From the NCBI GenBank assembly GCA_036399835.1, contig DASWMI010000037.1, forward strand, positions 1-39,100: 39,100 bases of DNA. The letters run 5' to 3'. Under the pieces are notes generated by a model, which made no database searches, was not told the origin of the DNA, and saw nothing but the letters and a program-made list of their open reading frames with translations. This DNA comes from DASYML01 sp036399835 (GTDB taxonomy: Bacteria > Acidobacteriota > Blastocatellia > Pyrinomonadales > Pyrinomonadaceae). The translations under genes and the position numbers were made by a program. Below are positions 27,682-35,860 of this stretch, one piece after another. Position 1 is the stretch's first letter, and every line of letters begins with the position of its first letter.

Positions 27682-29217
27682 TCAACCAGCCAGGGCGGAT
27701 TCCACCTGTCGCTCGCGCATTCCGCAGAGGGCCAGCACATCGGGCGCTCCGGCGGCCATGACGGAGGCGATGCGGCCCTCAGCGTCTAGGAGGATGGCCG
27801 AGGGCGTGCCTGTCGCCCCGTATGCGCTGCCGGTCTTGAAGTCCTGGTCCAGCAAGACGGGTGATGCAAGATTCATGGCGCGATTGGCTTCGGGCGTACC
27901 CGTGGAGATAAAGAGCAGCACGGGAGCATTCGGCGGCGGCTCTCGCTCGAAGTCTCTCAGGTCGTCGAGCATCTGCTGGCAGAACACGCAGTCCGGATTC
28001 CAGAAAAGAAGCAGGGTCCTGTGGCCGCGAAACTGGTCCAGCTCTATGGTCTGGCCCGAAAGGTCAGGCAGCTTAAAGGATGGCGCAGGCGCGCCGATGC
28101 TCGGCGTCGGATGAGAAGCCTGTTGGTGAACGTCGTGCTGGCTGTGAGCGGCAAGCCAGGGCCGCGCCGAGGCGTTGGAGACTGTGTGTTCGACGAGCGA
28201 GCGTATGGTCTCGACGCCGAGCGCGAGTTGGCTGCCGATAGCGCCTTCGGGTGTGACGATGACGGCGGCGGGAGTCCAGCGCGCCTGGTATTCGTTGGAC
28301 ACCTCAGAGTCCGCTTGCAGCAGCAGGAGGCGCTGGTCCAGTTCCGCAAACTTGGCGCGGTTGGCTTCCGGCTGGTCTCTGCTGATGAGCGCGACCGTCA
28401 TCTTCTGCGCGTAATCGCTCTGCCAGCGTTTTATCTCGGGGACGAGCGAGGCGCAGGGGCCGCAGCCCGGGCTGACGAAAACTAGCAGGGCGAACTTGCC
28501 ATCGGCGAGCAGCGCGCTGAGAGAGATTTCAACGCCGCTCAGGTTGTGTAAGCTGAAAGCGGGCGCGGGCGCGCCGACCGGCAACCCTTTGGTAATCGGG
28601 GCGAGGTCTTCGCGCACCTGCACGGGCGGCTGCGCGCCCTCGTAGCCCATCTCCAAATCTTCCAGGCGCAACAGCATCTGCTTCTGCTGTTTGAATATCT
28701 GGACCAGCAGCGCAGTGATGCAGGCGAGCAGACCCAGTATCAAAAGGCCTGTCAGGACCTGCGCGCGCTCGGCGTTCGAGAGTCCGCGCAGCCAGTTAAA
28801 AGCATCTGGGCCTGCATCCTCTTTCCCCTGCCAGATAACGAAAGCAGCGAGGCTCGCCAGCCCCAGGTTGCGCAGGAGAATTGAGGGGCCGACGGGGGCT
28901 GAGTGAATCTGTCCGAAGCAGTGGCAGTCCGGAGCTTTCCCGCGCGCGAGGTTGATGCCGATGCCCGCTATAAAGAGGAGCAGGAGCGCGAGCGCGCCAA
29001 GCGCGCCCAACCAGGCGTAGGCCGAAAAGAGTAGCGCGAGGGCGACGAGCAGCTCCGCGAGCGGCAGTAGCCATCCGAGCGGAATTGCCAGCGCGCCTGG
29101 CACGCCGAAGCCCTTGATGGCGCGCAGCGTTCCGGCGCGGTCCGTGAGCTTGCCTGCGGCAGCCAGGCCGAAGACGGCGGTCAGTATCCATCTCGAAAAC
29201 AGTAAAACGATGTCCAT
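27682..29217 (-). CDS. MauE-type membrane protein fused to two thioredoxin domains
   Basis: A 511-residue protein starting at the ATG at 29217 ('MDIVLLFSRWILTAVFGLAA'); longer readings upstream only overlap the rhodanese gene. Residues 1-135 are a four-helix MauE/DoxX-like membrane domain, and another membrane segment lies near 155-175. Two periplasmic-type thioredoxin domains follow: 'VGAPAPAFSLHNLSG' with the site CGPC near residue 265, and 'IGAPAPSFKLPDLSG' with CVFC near residue 410. MauE proteins help form disulfides in methylamine dehydrogenase; this fusion is probably a membrane thiol-disulfide exchange system. A rhodanese gene follows upstream on the same strand. Confidence 0.8.
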   Translation of the reverse strand: MDIVLLFSRWILTAVFGLAAAGKLTDRAGTLRAIKGFGVPGALAIPLGWLLPLAELLVALALLFSAYAWLGALGALALLLLFIAGIGINLARGKAPDCHCFGQIHSAPVGPSILLRNLGLASLAAFVIWQGKEDAGPDAFNWLRGLSNAERAQVLTGLLILGLLACITALLVQIFKQQKQMLLRLEDLEMGYEGAQPPVQVREDLAPITKGLPVGAPAPAFSLHNLSGVEISLSALLADGKFALLVFVSPGCGPCASLVPEIKRWQSDYAQKMTVALISRDQPEANRAKFAELDQRLLLLQADSEVSNEYQARWTPAAVIVTPEGAIGSQLALGVETIRSLVEHTVSNASARPWLAAHSQHDVHQQASHPTPSIGAPAPSFKLPDLSGQTIELDQFRGHRTLLLFWNPDCVFCQQMLDDLRDFEREPPPNAPVLLFISTGTPEANRAMNLASPVLLDQDFKTGSAYGATGTPSAILLDAEGRIASVMAAGAPDVLALCGMRERQVESALAG

Positions 29218-29369
29218 AAAGCGCAGGGGAATTATCCTGAATAGACCGCATGTCTCGCCGGAGCATGAGCTTGAAGAGCGGGCTATTTTAACAGCGTGAT
29301 GTTGAACTAACAAAGAGGCTTCAATAGTTGGCCTTGAAAGGCTCTTTCTGAAATTGGTCCAGCCCCGTC

Positions 29370-29747
29370 TTAATCCCGCACGCTCTCTACGGGCGCGCCG
29401 GATTCCTTCCAGGCTTTCCAGCCGCCAGCCATCGAGTAGACGTTTGTATAGCCCATCCGCTGAAGCACGTCGGCGGCGAGGGCCGAGCGAAAGCCGCCGC
29501 CGCAGTAGAGTATGATTTCCGCCTGCTTGTCCGGGACGCGCTCCTCTATATCGCGCTCGATGATGCCTTTGCCGAGATGCTCTGCGCCAGCGGCGTGCCC
29601 TGCTTCCCATTCGTTGTCCTCGCGCACGTCCAGAAGACGCGCTGCGGGGTTGGATTTGAGGCGGGCGCGTGTCTCTTCGACGCTCGTCTCGCGTATGCGC
29701 GATTTGGCCTCCTGGACCAGTTGGAGAAATCCTTCGGAGTGTTTCAT
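29370..29747 (-). CDS. Rhodanese-like sulfurtransferase
   Basis: A 125-residue single rhodanese domain. The substrate-binding segment 'LLDVREDNEWEAGHAAGAEHL' ('LLDVREDNEWEAGH') and the active-site loop 'YCGGGFRSA' with its catalytic Cys are intact, followed by 'GGWKAWKESGAPVE'. The N-terminal 25 residues form an extra helix. It would move sulfane sulfur in the cytoplasm. It lies upstream of the MauE-thioredoxin gene on the same strand, which makes a thiol/sulfur pair. Confidence 0.9.
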   Translation of the reverse strand: MKHSEGFLQLVQEAKSRIRETSVEETRARLKSNPAARLLDVREDNEWEAGHAAGAEHLGKGIIERDIEERVPDKQAEIILYCGGGFRSALAADVLQRMGYTNVYSMAGGWKAWKESGAPVESVRD

Positions 29748-29859
29748 GCCTCAAGCCTCTCAATCTTTATTCGGCACAAAGGTCTTTCGCGCCGCGCGTA
29801 AGCATTCTCTTCATTTAGGGCTGTTTGCACAAGGAGACCTGTGGGCCAGCCGATGCGAT

Positions 29860-29887
29860 TTGAGAAATAGGCCGGACGGGCTATAAT
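29860..29887 (+). promoter_or_regulatory. Sigma-70 type promoter upstream of DinB-like gene
   Basis: TTGAGA (29860-29865), a 16-bp spacer and a perfect TATAAT (29882-29887). The start near 29894 would give the DinB-like gene a leader of about 140 nt. Confidence 0.6.
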
Positions 29888-30037
29888 ACGGCTCTTTTGT
29901 AAAGAACACATCACTCGCATATACTGTTCGTCCGGGTAATTGCTTTCAATTCGTTGGACGGCTTCAGGATTAAAGACGGCGCGCGCCTGCCCGAAGCGCC
30001 TCTGTAAGCGCGCGCGTGCGAGAGGAGAACGAACTTG

Positions 30038-30502
30038 ATGAAGAAGACTGAGATGATAGAGCGCGTGCACGAATCGCACGAGCGGTTGATTCAGGCGATT
30101 GACGGGCTAAGCGAAGAGCAGGCGACGCGCAAAGGCTTGAACCCTCAGTGGTCCGTCAAAGACTGCCTGGCGCACGTCGCCGCCTGGGAAAGCGAGGGCG
30201 CTCGCCTCTTTGAAGAGATGGTCAAGGGGACATGGAAGCCGCAGGCGATAGATAAGAGCTTTATTGACGAATTCAATGCGCGCGCGGTTGAAGCTCGGAC
30301 CAATCGCTCTATGCGGGAGGTCGCGGATGAGTACAATCTGGCCCACGTCGAGATAGAGCGCCTGCTTCAATCCATGCCCGCAGAGATAGACGAAACCTCG
30401 CACTCATACCATCTCATAGAGCTGCTGACCATCAAGCATCCGGCGCATCACGCGGCGCAAATTGAGGAATGGAAAACTAAAGTGATGAATGATGAAGGAT
30501 AA
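30038..30502 (+). CDS. DinB/DfsB-like four-helix metal-binding protein
   Basis: A 154-residue helical protein. The ATG at 30038 follows a GAGGAGA site by 9 nt. 'LNPQWSVKDCLAHVAAWE' carries the first metal-ligand His, and 'TIKHPAHHAAQIEEW' near the C-terminus the last ones, as in the DinB and ClbS/DfsB families. These bind divalent metal; characterised members include thiol transferases and colibactin self-protection hydrolases, but most are unassigned. It stands alone before the 2-oxoacid dehydrogenase cluster. Confidence 0.8.
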   Translation: MKKTEMIERVHESHERLIQAIDGLSEEQATRKGLNPQWSVKDCLAHVAAWESEGARLFEEMVKGTWKPQAIDKSFIDEFNARAVEARTNRSMREVADEYNLAHVEIERLLQSMPAEIDETSHSYHLIELLTIKHPAHHAAQIEEWKTKVMNDEG

Positions 30503-30640
30503 GCGACTGAGAAAAGATTTAAAGCGTGAAGCGTGAAGGCGTCAATAAAAGAAGCAGCTCATCTCTTTATGCTCAAGGATTGACGCGCACACTTCTCATC
30601 ACTTATAGCTCAACACTCATCATTCTTGAGGAGAGTAACA

Positions 30641-32044
30641 TTGGCTACGGAACAGTTTGATGTGACGATTATAGGAAGCGGGCCGGGCGGGTATGTGGCG
30701 GCGGTTCGCGCCGGGCAGTTGGGTCTCAAGACCGCGCTGGTCGAGAAGGACAAAAGGCTCGGCGGCACCTGTACGCTGCGCGGCTGCATCCCGACCAAGC
30801 AGCTTTTGATGTCCGCTCATGTTTACGAGCAGATGCAGCACGCGGCGGACTTCGGCGTGCAGGCGACAGGCATCCAGCTCGCTTTCGCAGACGTGCAGAA
30901 GCGCAAAGACAAGGTCGTGATGAAGAACTCTAAGGGCATAGAGTTTCTGATGAAGAAGAACAAGATCACGGTCTTTAAGGGGACGGGCAAACTGGCCCTG
31001 CCTGGTAAGGTCGAAGTCACGGGCGAAGACGGCAAGACGCAGGTCATCAACACCAGAAATATCATCATCGCGACAGGCTCCGTCGTGAGGCCCATTCCGG
31101 GTTTCGAGACGGACGGCGTGCGCGTCGTCAACAGCGACCACATTCTTGAGCTGAAAGAGATTCCAAAGTCGCTCATCGTGATGGGCGCGGGCGCAGTCGG
31201 CGTCGAGTTTGCTTCAGTCTATTCGCGTTTCGGCGCGCAGACGACCATCGTCGAGCTGATGCCGCGTCTTTTGCCGCTCGAAGACGAAGAGGTCTCCAAG
31301 GATTTGGAGAAAGCTTTTCGCAAACGCGGCATCAAGTCGCAGGTCGGGACGAAGCTTGAGAAGATGGAGAAGACAGAGACAGGTGTCCGGCTGACGGGCA
31401 AGGATGCGGCGGGCAAAGAGGTCAAGCTTGAGGCCGAGATGCTGCTGGTCGCCGTGGGCCGCATGCCTTACTTGCAGGGGCTTGGGCTTGAAGGGACGAA
31501 GATTAAGGTCGAGCGCGGGAGCGTACAGGTTGACGAATTCTGCCGGACGGGCGAAGAAGGGGTTTTCGCTATCGGCGATGTCATCCCGACGCCCTGGCTG
31601 GCCCACCTCGCATCCAAAGAAGGCATCCTCGTGGCGGAGCAGATCGCAGGGAAGAACCCGCACCCGATTAACTTGCGCCTCGTGCCCAACTGCACTTACT
31701 GCGACCCCGAAGTCGCTTCCATCGGTTTGACTGAAGCGAAGGCGCGCGAGCAGGGCTATGATGTGCGCGTCGGCAAGTTTCCTTTCTCGGCCTCGGGCAA
31801 GGCGCGCATCCTCGGCGAGGAAGAGGGCTTCGTCAAGATTGTCAGCGAATCGAAATACGATGAAGTCATAGGCGTTCACATTATTGGTCCACACGCCACG
31901 GAGCTGATCGCCGAAGCCTGCGTCGCCATGCAACTGGAAACGACCGCCGAAGAGCTGGGCCGCACCATGCACGCGCACCCGACCGTCGCCGAAGCCGTCA
32001 TGGAAGCCGCCGAAGACGTACACAAGCTGGCAATTCACTTTTAG
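30641..32044 (+). CDS. lpdA: Dihydrolipoyl dehydrogenase (E3)
   Basis: A 467-residue flavoprotein that reoxidises dihydrolipoyl groups of the E2 core, passing electrons to NAD. The start is TTG at 30641, 7 nt after GAGGAGAG; an in-frame TTG at 30626 lies upstream of that site. FAD binding is shown by 'TIIGSGPGGYVAAV', the redox-active disulfide by Cys44 and Cys49 in 'GTCTLRGC', NAD binding by 'GAGAVGVEFASVY', and the C-terminal base by 'HAHPTVAEAVMEAA'. It heads the cluster E3-E1 alpha-E1 beta-E2. Confidence 0.95.
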   Translation: MATEQFDVTIIGSGPGGYVAAVRAGQLGLKTALVEKDKRLGGTCTLRGCIPTKQLLMSAHVYEQMQHAADFGVQATGIQLAFADVQKRKDKVVMKNSKGIEFLMKKNKITVFKGTGKLALPGKVEVTGEDGKTQVINTRNIIIATGSVVRPIPGFETDGVRVVNSDHILELKEIPKSLIVMGAGAVGVEFASVYSRFGAQTTIVELMPRLLPLEDEEVSKDLEKAFRKRGIKSQVGTKLEKMEKTETGVRLTGKDAAGKEVKLEAEMLLVAVGRMPYLQGLGLEGTKIKVERGSVQVDEFCRTGEEGVFAIGDVIPTPWLAHLASKEGILVAEQIAGKNPHPINLRLVPNCTYCDPEVASIGLTEAKAREQGYDVRVGKFPFSASGKARILGEEEGFVKIVSESKYDEVIGVHIIGPHATELIAEACVAMQLETTAEELGRTMHAHPTVAEAVMEAAEDVHKLAIHF

Positions 32045-32110
32045 GAAGCGAGCGGCCAGTCGTCAAGCAGCTTTCCTGCTGTGATTGCTCGGCGCTCATT
32101 GCTCACTGTT

Positions 32111-33157
32111 ATGGAAACAATCTCGACCCCGCTTTCCTGCACGACCGAAACGACGCTCAAGCCTGAAGAGATGCTTGAGCTTTATCGTTATCTCAAGCTG
32201 ACTCGCCTGGTCGAAGAACGCCTCGTCAATCTTTATCGCCAGACGAAGGTGGTCGGCGGCGTCTTTCGCTCGCTCGGTCAGGAGGCGACCGCCGTCGGGA
32301 CGGCTTATGCTTTAGAGCCGCAGGATTTCATCACGCCGCTGATACGCGATCTCGGCGCGGTGCTCGTCAAGGGCATTCGCCCGCGAGAGATTTTCGCGCA
32401 GTACATGGCGAAAGCCTGGGGACCTTCGGGCGGGCGCGACCTCAACATACACTTCGGCAACATGGAGAAGGGCTTTATTGGTCCAATCTCTCATCTCGGC
32501 GACATGATTCCGGTGATGACCGGAGTCTTGCTCGCCGCGCGTATGCAGCAGAAGCCAATCATCGCGCTCGCCTACATAGGCGACGGCGGGATGAGCACGG
32601 GCGCTTTTATGGAGGGCCTCAACTTCGCAGCCGTCCAGCGCCTGCCTCTCATCGTCGTCGCGGAATACAACCATTACGCCTACTCGACCCCGACCTCCAA
32701 ACAGACCGCGGTCAAGAATCTGGCGGACAAGGCTGCGGGCTTCGGCATTCCGGGCCACATCGTTGACGGCAACGACATCATCGCCTGTTATGAAATGACC
32801 AGAAAGGCCGCCGAGTTTGCGCGCGCAGGCGGCGGCGCGGTCCTCATTGAAGCCAAGACCTACCGCCGCAAAGGTCACGCGGAGCACGACGACCAGCGTT
32901 ATGTAGAGCCGGGCGAGATTGAATGGTGGGAGAAGAACAACGATCCGGTTGATCGCTACGAGAGATACCTGCTCGAACAGAACATCGCGACGCGGGAAAA
33001 GCTGGACCAGCTCACGGCAGACGTTCAAAGCGAGATTGACGAGGATGTAGCCTGGGCCGAACGCTCCCCGATGCCCGAAGCCGTGCAGGCCGCTTATAGA
33101 GTCTTTGACAACGACATCGTGCCGCCCGCATTGAGGCCGAAGGTTTTGGAAAAGTAA
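32111..33157 (+). CDS. 2-oxoacid dehydrogenase E1 alpha subunit
   Basis: A 348-residue thiamine diphosphate enzyme subunit. The ThDP motif runs from 'YIGDGGMSTGAFMEGLNFAA' to 'VVAEYNHYAY', and 'SHLGDMIPVMTGVLLAARM' and 'TYRRKGHAEHDDQRY' are conserved. The start at 32111 fits the family better than the GTG at 32081, though no strong ribosome site is visible. With E1 beta it decarboxylates a 2-oxoacid and transfers the acyl group to lipoyl-E2. Pyruvate, acetoin or branched-chain substrates are possible; I cannot decide from sequence. E1 beta follows after 2 nt. Confidence 0.9.
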   Translation: METISTPLSCTTETTLKPEEMLELYRYLKLTRLVEERLVNLYRQTKVVGGVFRSLGQEATAVGTAYALEPQDFITPLIRDLGAVLVKGIRPREIFAQYMAKAWGPSGGRDLNIHFGNMEKGFIGPISHLGDMIPVMTGVLLAARMQQKPIIALAYIGDGGMSTGAFMEGLNFAAVQRLPLIVVAEYNHYAYSTPTSKQTAVKNLADKAAGFGIPGHIVDGNDIIACYEMTRKAAEFARAGGGAVLIEAKTYRRKGHAEHDDQRYVEPGEIEWWEKNNDPVDRYERYLLEQNIATREKLDQLTADVQSEIDEDVAWAERSPMPEAVQAAYRVFDNDIVPPALRPKVLEK

Positions 33158-33159
33158 AC

Positions 33160-34188
33160 ATGTCTACAGCAGCTAAAAAAGAGCATAAATCGAATCGCCC
33201 CGCGCGCGGCGGGCAGGCGACCTTCGTCGAAGCCATCCGTCAGGGCATCTGGGAAGAGATGGAGCGCGACCCCGCAGTCTTCGTGATAGGCGAGGACGTG
33301 GGAGCCTACGGCGGAGCCTTCAAGGTGACGGACGGGCTGATTGAAGAGTTTGGCGATGGGCGCGTGATTGATACGCCTATCTCCGAGGGAGCGATTGTCG
33401 GGGCGGCGTGCGGCGCGGCCCTGATGGGGATGAAGCCCGTCGCGGAGTTTCAGTTTATAGATTTTATCTCGGCGGGCTTTGACCTGCTGACCAACTACGC
33501 GGCGAAGTGTCGTTATCGCTGGGGCGCAGGGATTCAGGCAGTCTTTCGTGGACCATGCGGCGGCGGCGTCCACGCCGGTCCTTTTCATTCGCTCAACGCG
33601 GAGGCTTTCTTTCTCAACACCGCCGGACTCAAGATGGTCGAGCCTTCGACCGCTTACGATGCGAAGGGTTTGATTAAGGCCGCGATACGCGACCCGGACC
33701 CCGTGCTCTTCTTCGAGCACAAAAAGCTCTATCGCTTGCCGCGCCTGCGCGAGCAGTTACCGGAGGATGATTACATCGTCCCTATCGGCAAGGCGCGCAT
33801 CGCACGCGAGGGCCGAGACCTTTCAATCATCACCTTTGGCGCGATGGTGTTGGCGGCTTTGGATGCGGCAGCCGAGCTTGAGCGAGAGGGGCTGGACGTG
33901 GAAGTGCTGGACCTGCGCACGCTCGCGCCGATGGACAGGGAAGCGATTCTCAAGAGCGTCAGGAAGACGAGCCGCGCGATGGTGCTCCATGAGGCTTCGC
34001 GGACGGGCGGCATCGGCGGAGAGATTGCCGCGACCCTCGCCGAAGAGGCTTTCGAGTGGCTCGATGCGCCCATCCTGCGCGTCGCTTCGATTGATACGCC
34101 AGTGCCCTATTCGCCGCCGCTTGAAGAATACTATCTGCCGCAGGTCAAAGACGTGCTGGATGCGGCGCGCAAACTGGCAGCATATTGA
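33160..34188 (+). CDS. 2-oxoacid dehydrogenase E1 beta subunit
   Basis: A 342-residue transketolase-type subunit that completes the E1 heterotetramer. 'AIRQGIWEEMERDPAVFVIGEDVG' ('FVIGEDVGAYGG'), 'DTPISEGAIVGAACGAALMG' and 'FHSLNAEAFFLNTAGLKMVEP' are family landmarks, and the C-terminal domain has 'VLDLRTLAPMDREAI'. It starts 2 nt after the E1 alpha stop, so expression is coupled. It acts in the cytoplasm with the E2 encoded after a 116-nt spacer. Confidence 0.92.
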   Translation: MSTAAKKEHKSNRPARGGQATFVEAIRQGIWEEMERDPAVFVIGEDVGAYGGAFKVTDGLIEEFGDGRVIDTPISEGAIVGAACGAALMGMKPVAEFQFIDFISAGFDLLTNYAAKCRYRWGAGIQAVFRGPCGGGVHAGPFHSLNAEAFFLNTAGLKMVEPSTAYDAKGLIKAAIRDPDPVLFFEHKKLYRLPRLREQLPEDDYIVPIGKARIAREGRDLSIITFGAMVLAALDAAAELEREGLDVEVLDLRTLAPMDREAILKSVRKTSRAMVLHEASRTGGIGGEIAATLAEEAFEWLDAPILRVASIDTPVPYSPPLEEYYLPQVKDVLDAARKLAAY

Positions 34189-34204
34189 AGGATAAGAAAT
34201 TTGC

Positions 34205-34304
34205 GATTTTAGATTTGCCAGCTTGAGGAGGCTAAGGAAAATTCCGGTCTTCTTTCAATCGCAAATCTAAAATCCAAAATCCGAAATCAAAAATTGGAGA
34301 GGCC
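34205..34304. repeat. AT-rich spacer with 14-bp inverted repeats
   Basis: GATTTTAGATTTGC (34205-34218) and its exact complement (34261-34274) flank a GC-richer centre, followed by further AAATC/AAAATCC units. The repeats look like dispersed intergenic sequence of the host. They separate E1 beta from E2 and may form a hairpin in the operon message. Confidence 0.6.
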
Positions 34305-35837
34305 ATGAGCACAGAAGTAGTCATGCCGCAGATGGGCGAATCCATCGCCGAGGGGACGATCACAAAATGGCTAAAGCAGGTCGGCGACCGCGTCGAGCGT
34401 GATGAGCCTTTGTTTGAGATTTCGACGGACAAGGTTGATGCGGAGATTCCTTCGCCAGCCGCAGGCACGCTGAGCGAGATTAGATTTAAAGAAGGCGAGA
34501 CGGTCGAGGTCAACATGGTGGTCGCCGTGCTCAACGGCGGCGACGGGGCCGGCGCGCAAACGCAGTCGGCCCAGACGGAGAGCGCAGCTCAAGCGCCAGC
34601 CGCGCCGGCCTCGCAAGCCGCCGTTTCTTCAGAGCCGCCTCCACAGCCAGCCGCACAGCAGCCCGCGGCCACAACTCAGACTCCGACCACGCCTGCTGCG
34701 GCGCAATCTTCATCCGCGCAGTCCGCGCCGCAAGTCTCTCAAGCCGCCGCCTCGTCTTCGGCCACAACGCAAGAGGCGGAGAGCGCCGGAAGAAGCTACG
34801 ACGCTGAGCGTCCCGGCGCGCAGGCTGAGGGGCAGCAGGCTTCCACGCAGAGAAGCGAGCAGACGGTCGAAGAGCTACGCCGCACGCGCTCCAGCCCGCT
34901 CGTGCGCAACATAGCCAAAGAGCACGGGATAGACATCTCGCGTCTTGAAGGCACCGGGATGAGCGGTCGCGTGACCAAGAATGACATTCTTAGCTATATC
35001 GAATCGGGCGCGCAGTCGCAGCCCGCGCCTTCCGCCGAGGCCGCTCAGCCAGCGCAGGCTGCCACGGCTTCAACACCGGCGGCCTACGCTCCGCCTGCTC
35101 CAACTTATCAAGCGCCGCCCGTGCAGACAGGCGGCGGCGACCGCATCGAGCCGATGAGCGTCATACGCAAGAAGATCGCGGACCACATGATCCTCTCGCG
35201 CCGCACCTCTGCTCATGTGACGACCGTTTACGAGATTGACATGACGCGTATCGCGCGTCTGCGCGAGCAACACAAGAAAGAGTTTCAGCAGCGGACGGGC
35301 ACCAAGCTCACTTTCATGCCCTTTATCTTTCAGGCCATCATCAGCGCGATTCGACAGTTCCCCATCTTTAACGCGCAGGTCAGCGGCGACCAGATAATCT
35401 ACAAGGGCGACATCAACCTCGGGATGGCCGTCGCTCTCGACTGGGGATTAATCGTGCCCGTCATCAAGCAGGCCGACAATCTCTCTATCGCAGGGCTGGC
35501 CCGCGCCGCCAACGATCTGGCCGACCGTGCGCGCTCCAAACAGCTCAAGCCCGACGACGTATCGGGTGGCACATTCACCATCACCAACCCGGGCGTCTTC
35601 GGCGGACTCTTCGGGACGCCGATTATCAACCAGCCGCAGGTCGCCATCCTCGGCGTCGGCGCTATCGAAAAACGCGCGAAGGTCGTCACCAGCCCCGAAG
35701 GCGACGACTACATAGCCATCCGCCAGATGGCCTACTTCGCGCTCACCTTCGACCACCGCATCATTGACGGCGCGGACGCCGAACGCTTCCTCGCTTACAC
35801 GAAGCAGTTGCTCGAAGCGGGGTCGTTCCAATTATGA
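34305..35837 (+). CDS. 2-oxoacid dehydrogenase E2 (dihydrolipoyl acyltransferase)
   Basis: A 510-residue complex core protein. One lipoyl domain (residues 1-80, lipoylated Lys in 'EISTDKVDAEIPSP') is joined by a long Ala/Gln/Pro/Ser-rich linker to a subunit-binding domain (about 195-235, 'SSPLVRNIAKEHGIDISRL'). A second linker and the catalytic domain (about 285-510) follow; 'FDHRIIDGADAERFL' near 484 carries the catalytic His and Asp. It transfers acyl groups to CoA. The last codons overlap the tail of a convergent serine recombinase gene by 43 nt: the element used this 3' end as attachment site and left the reading frame closed. Confidence 0.93.
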   Translation: MSTEVVMPQMGESIAEGTITKWLKQVGDRVERDEPLFEISTDKVDAEIPSPAAGTLSEIRFKEGETVEVNMVVAVLNGGDGAGAQTQSAQTESAAQAPAAPASQAAVSSEPPPQPAAQQPAATTQTPTTPAAAQSSSAQSAPQVSQAAASSSATTQEAESAGRSYDAERPGAQAEGQQASTQRSEQTVEELRRTRSSPLVRNIAKEHGIDISRLEGTGMSGRVTKNDILSYIESGAQSQPAPSAEAAQPAQAATASTPAAYAPPAPTYQAPPVQTGGGDRIEPMSVIRKKIADHMILSRRTSAHVTTVYEIDMTRIARLREQHKKEFQQRTGTKLTFMPFIFQAIISAIRQFPIFNAQVSGDQIIYKGDINLGMAVALDWGLIVPVIKQADNLSIAGLARAANDLADRARSKQLKPDDVSGGTFTITNPGVFGGLFGTPIINQPQVAILGVGAIEKRAKVVTSPEGDDYIAIRQMAYFALTFDHRIIDGADAERFLAYTKQLLEAGSFQL

Positions 35838-35860
35838 AGAGGCGGGCTTAAAGTTAGAAA
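35795..35860. other. Attachment site (host/element junction) in the E2 3' end
   Basis: The host E2 gene and the recombinase gene converge and overlap here. The final codons of the recombinase are read from E2 sequence, which can only result from joining of element and host DNA. Serine integrases use short cores, so the exact crossover cannot be seen without the empty site. Confidence 0.6.

Noticed and set aside
29218..29763. Long N-terminal extension of the MauE-thioredoxin gene
   Set aside because: The extra residues are Arg/Ser/Gly-rich and run over the rhodanese gene in another frame, the usual look of a GC-rich shadow. The MauE domain begins at 29217.
29744..30079. Minus-strand 111-codon frame between rhodanese and DinB-like genes
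   Set aside because: It covers the promoter and leader of the DinB-like gene and has an irregular composition. A fragment ('NPEAVQRIESNYPDEQY') looks protein-like but is too little to support a gene.
25056..30625. Short GAATGATGAA-like repeats in host spacers (near 25056, 30484 and 30615)
   Set aside because: They are too short and variable to define an element in this window, although they may belong to a dispersed repeat family.
31214..33720. Long minus-strand open frames opposite lpd, E1 alpha and E1 beta
   Set aside because: They are antisense to clear enzyme genes and their translations have no family resemblance; high-GC codon bias keeps these frames open.
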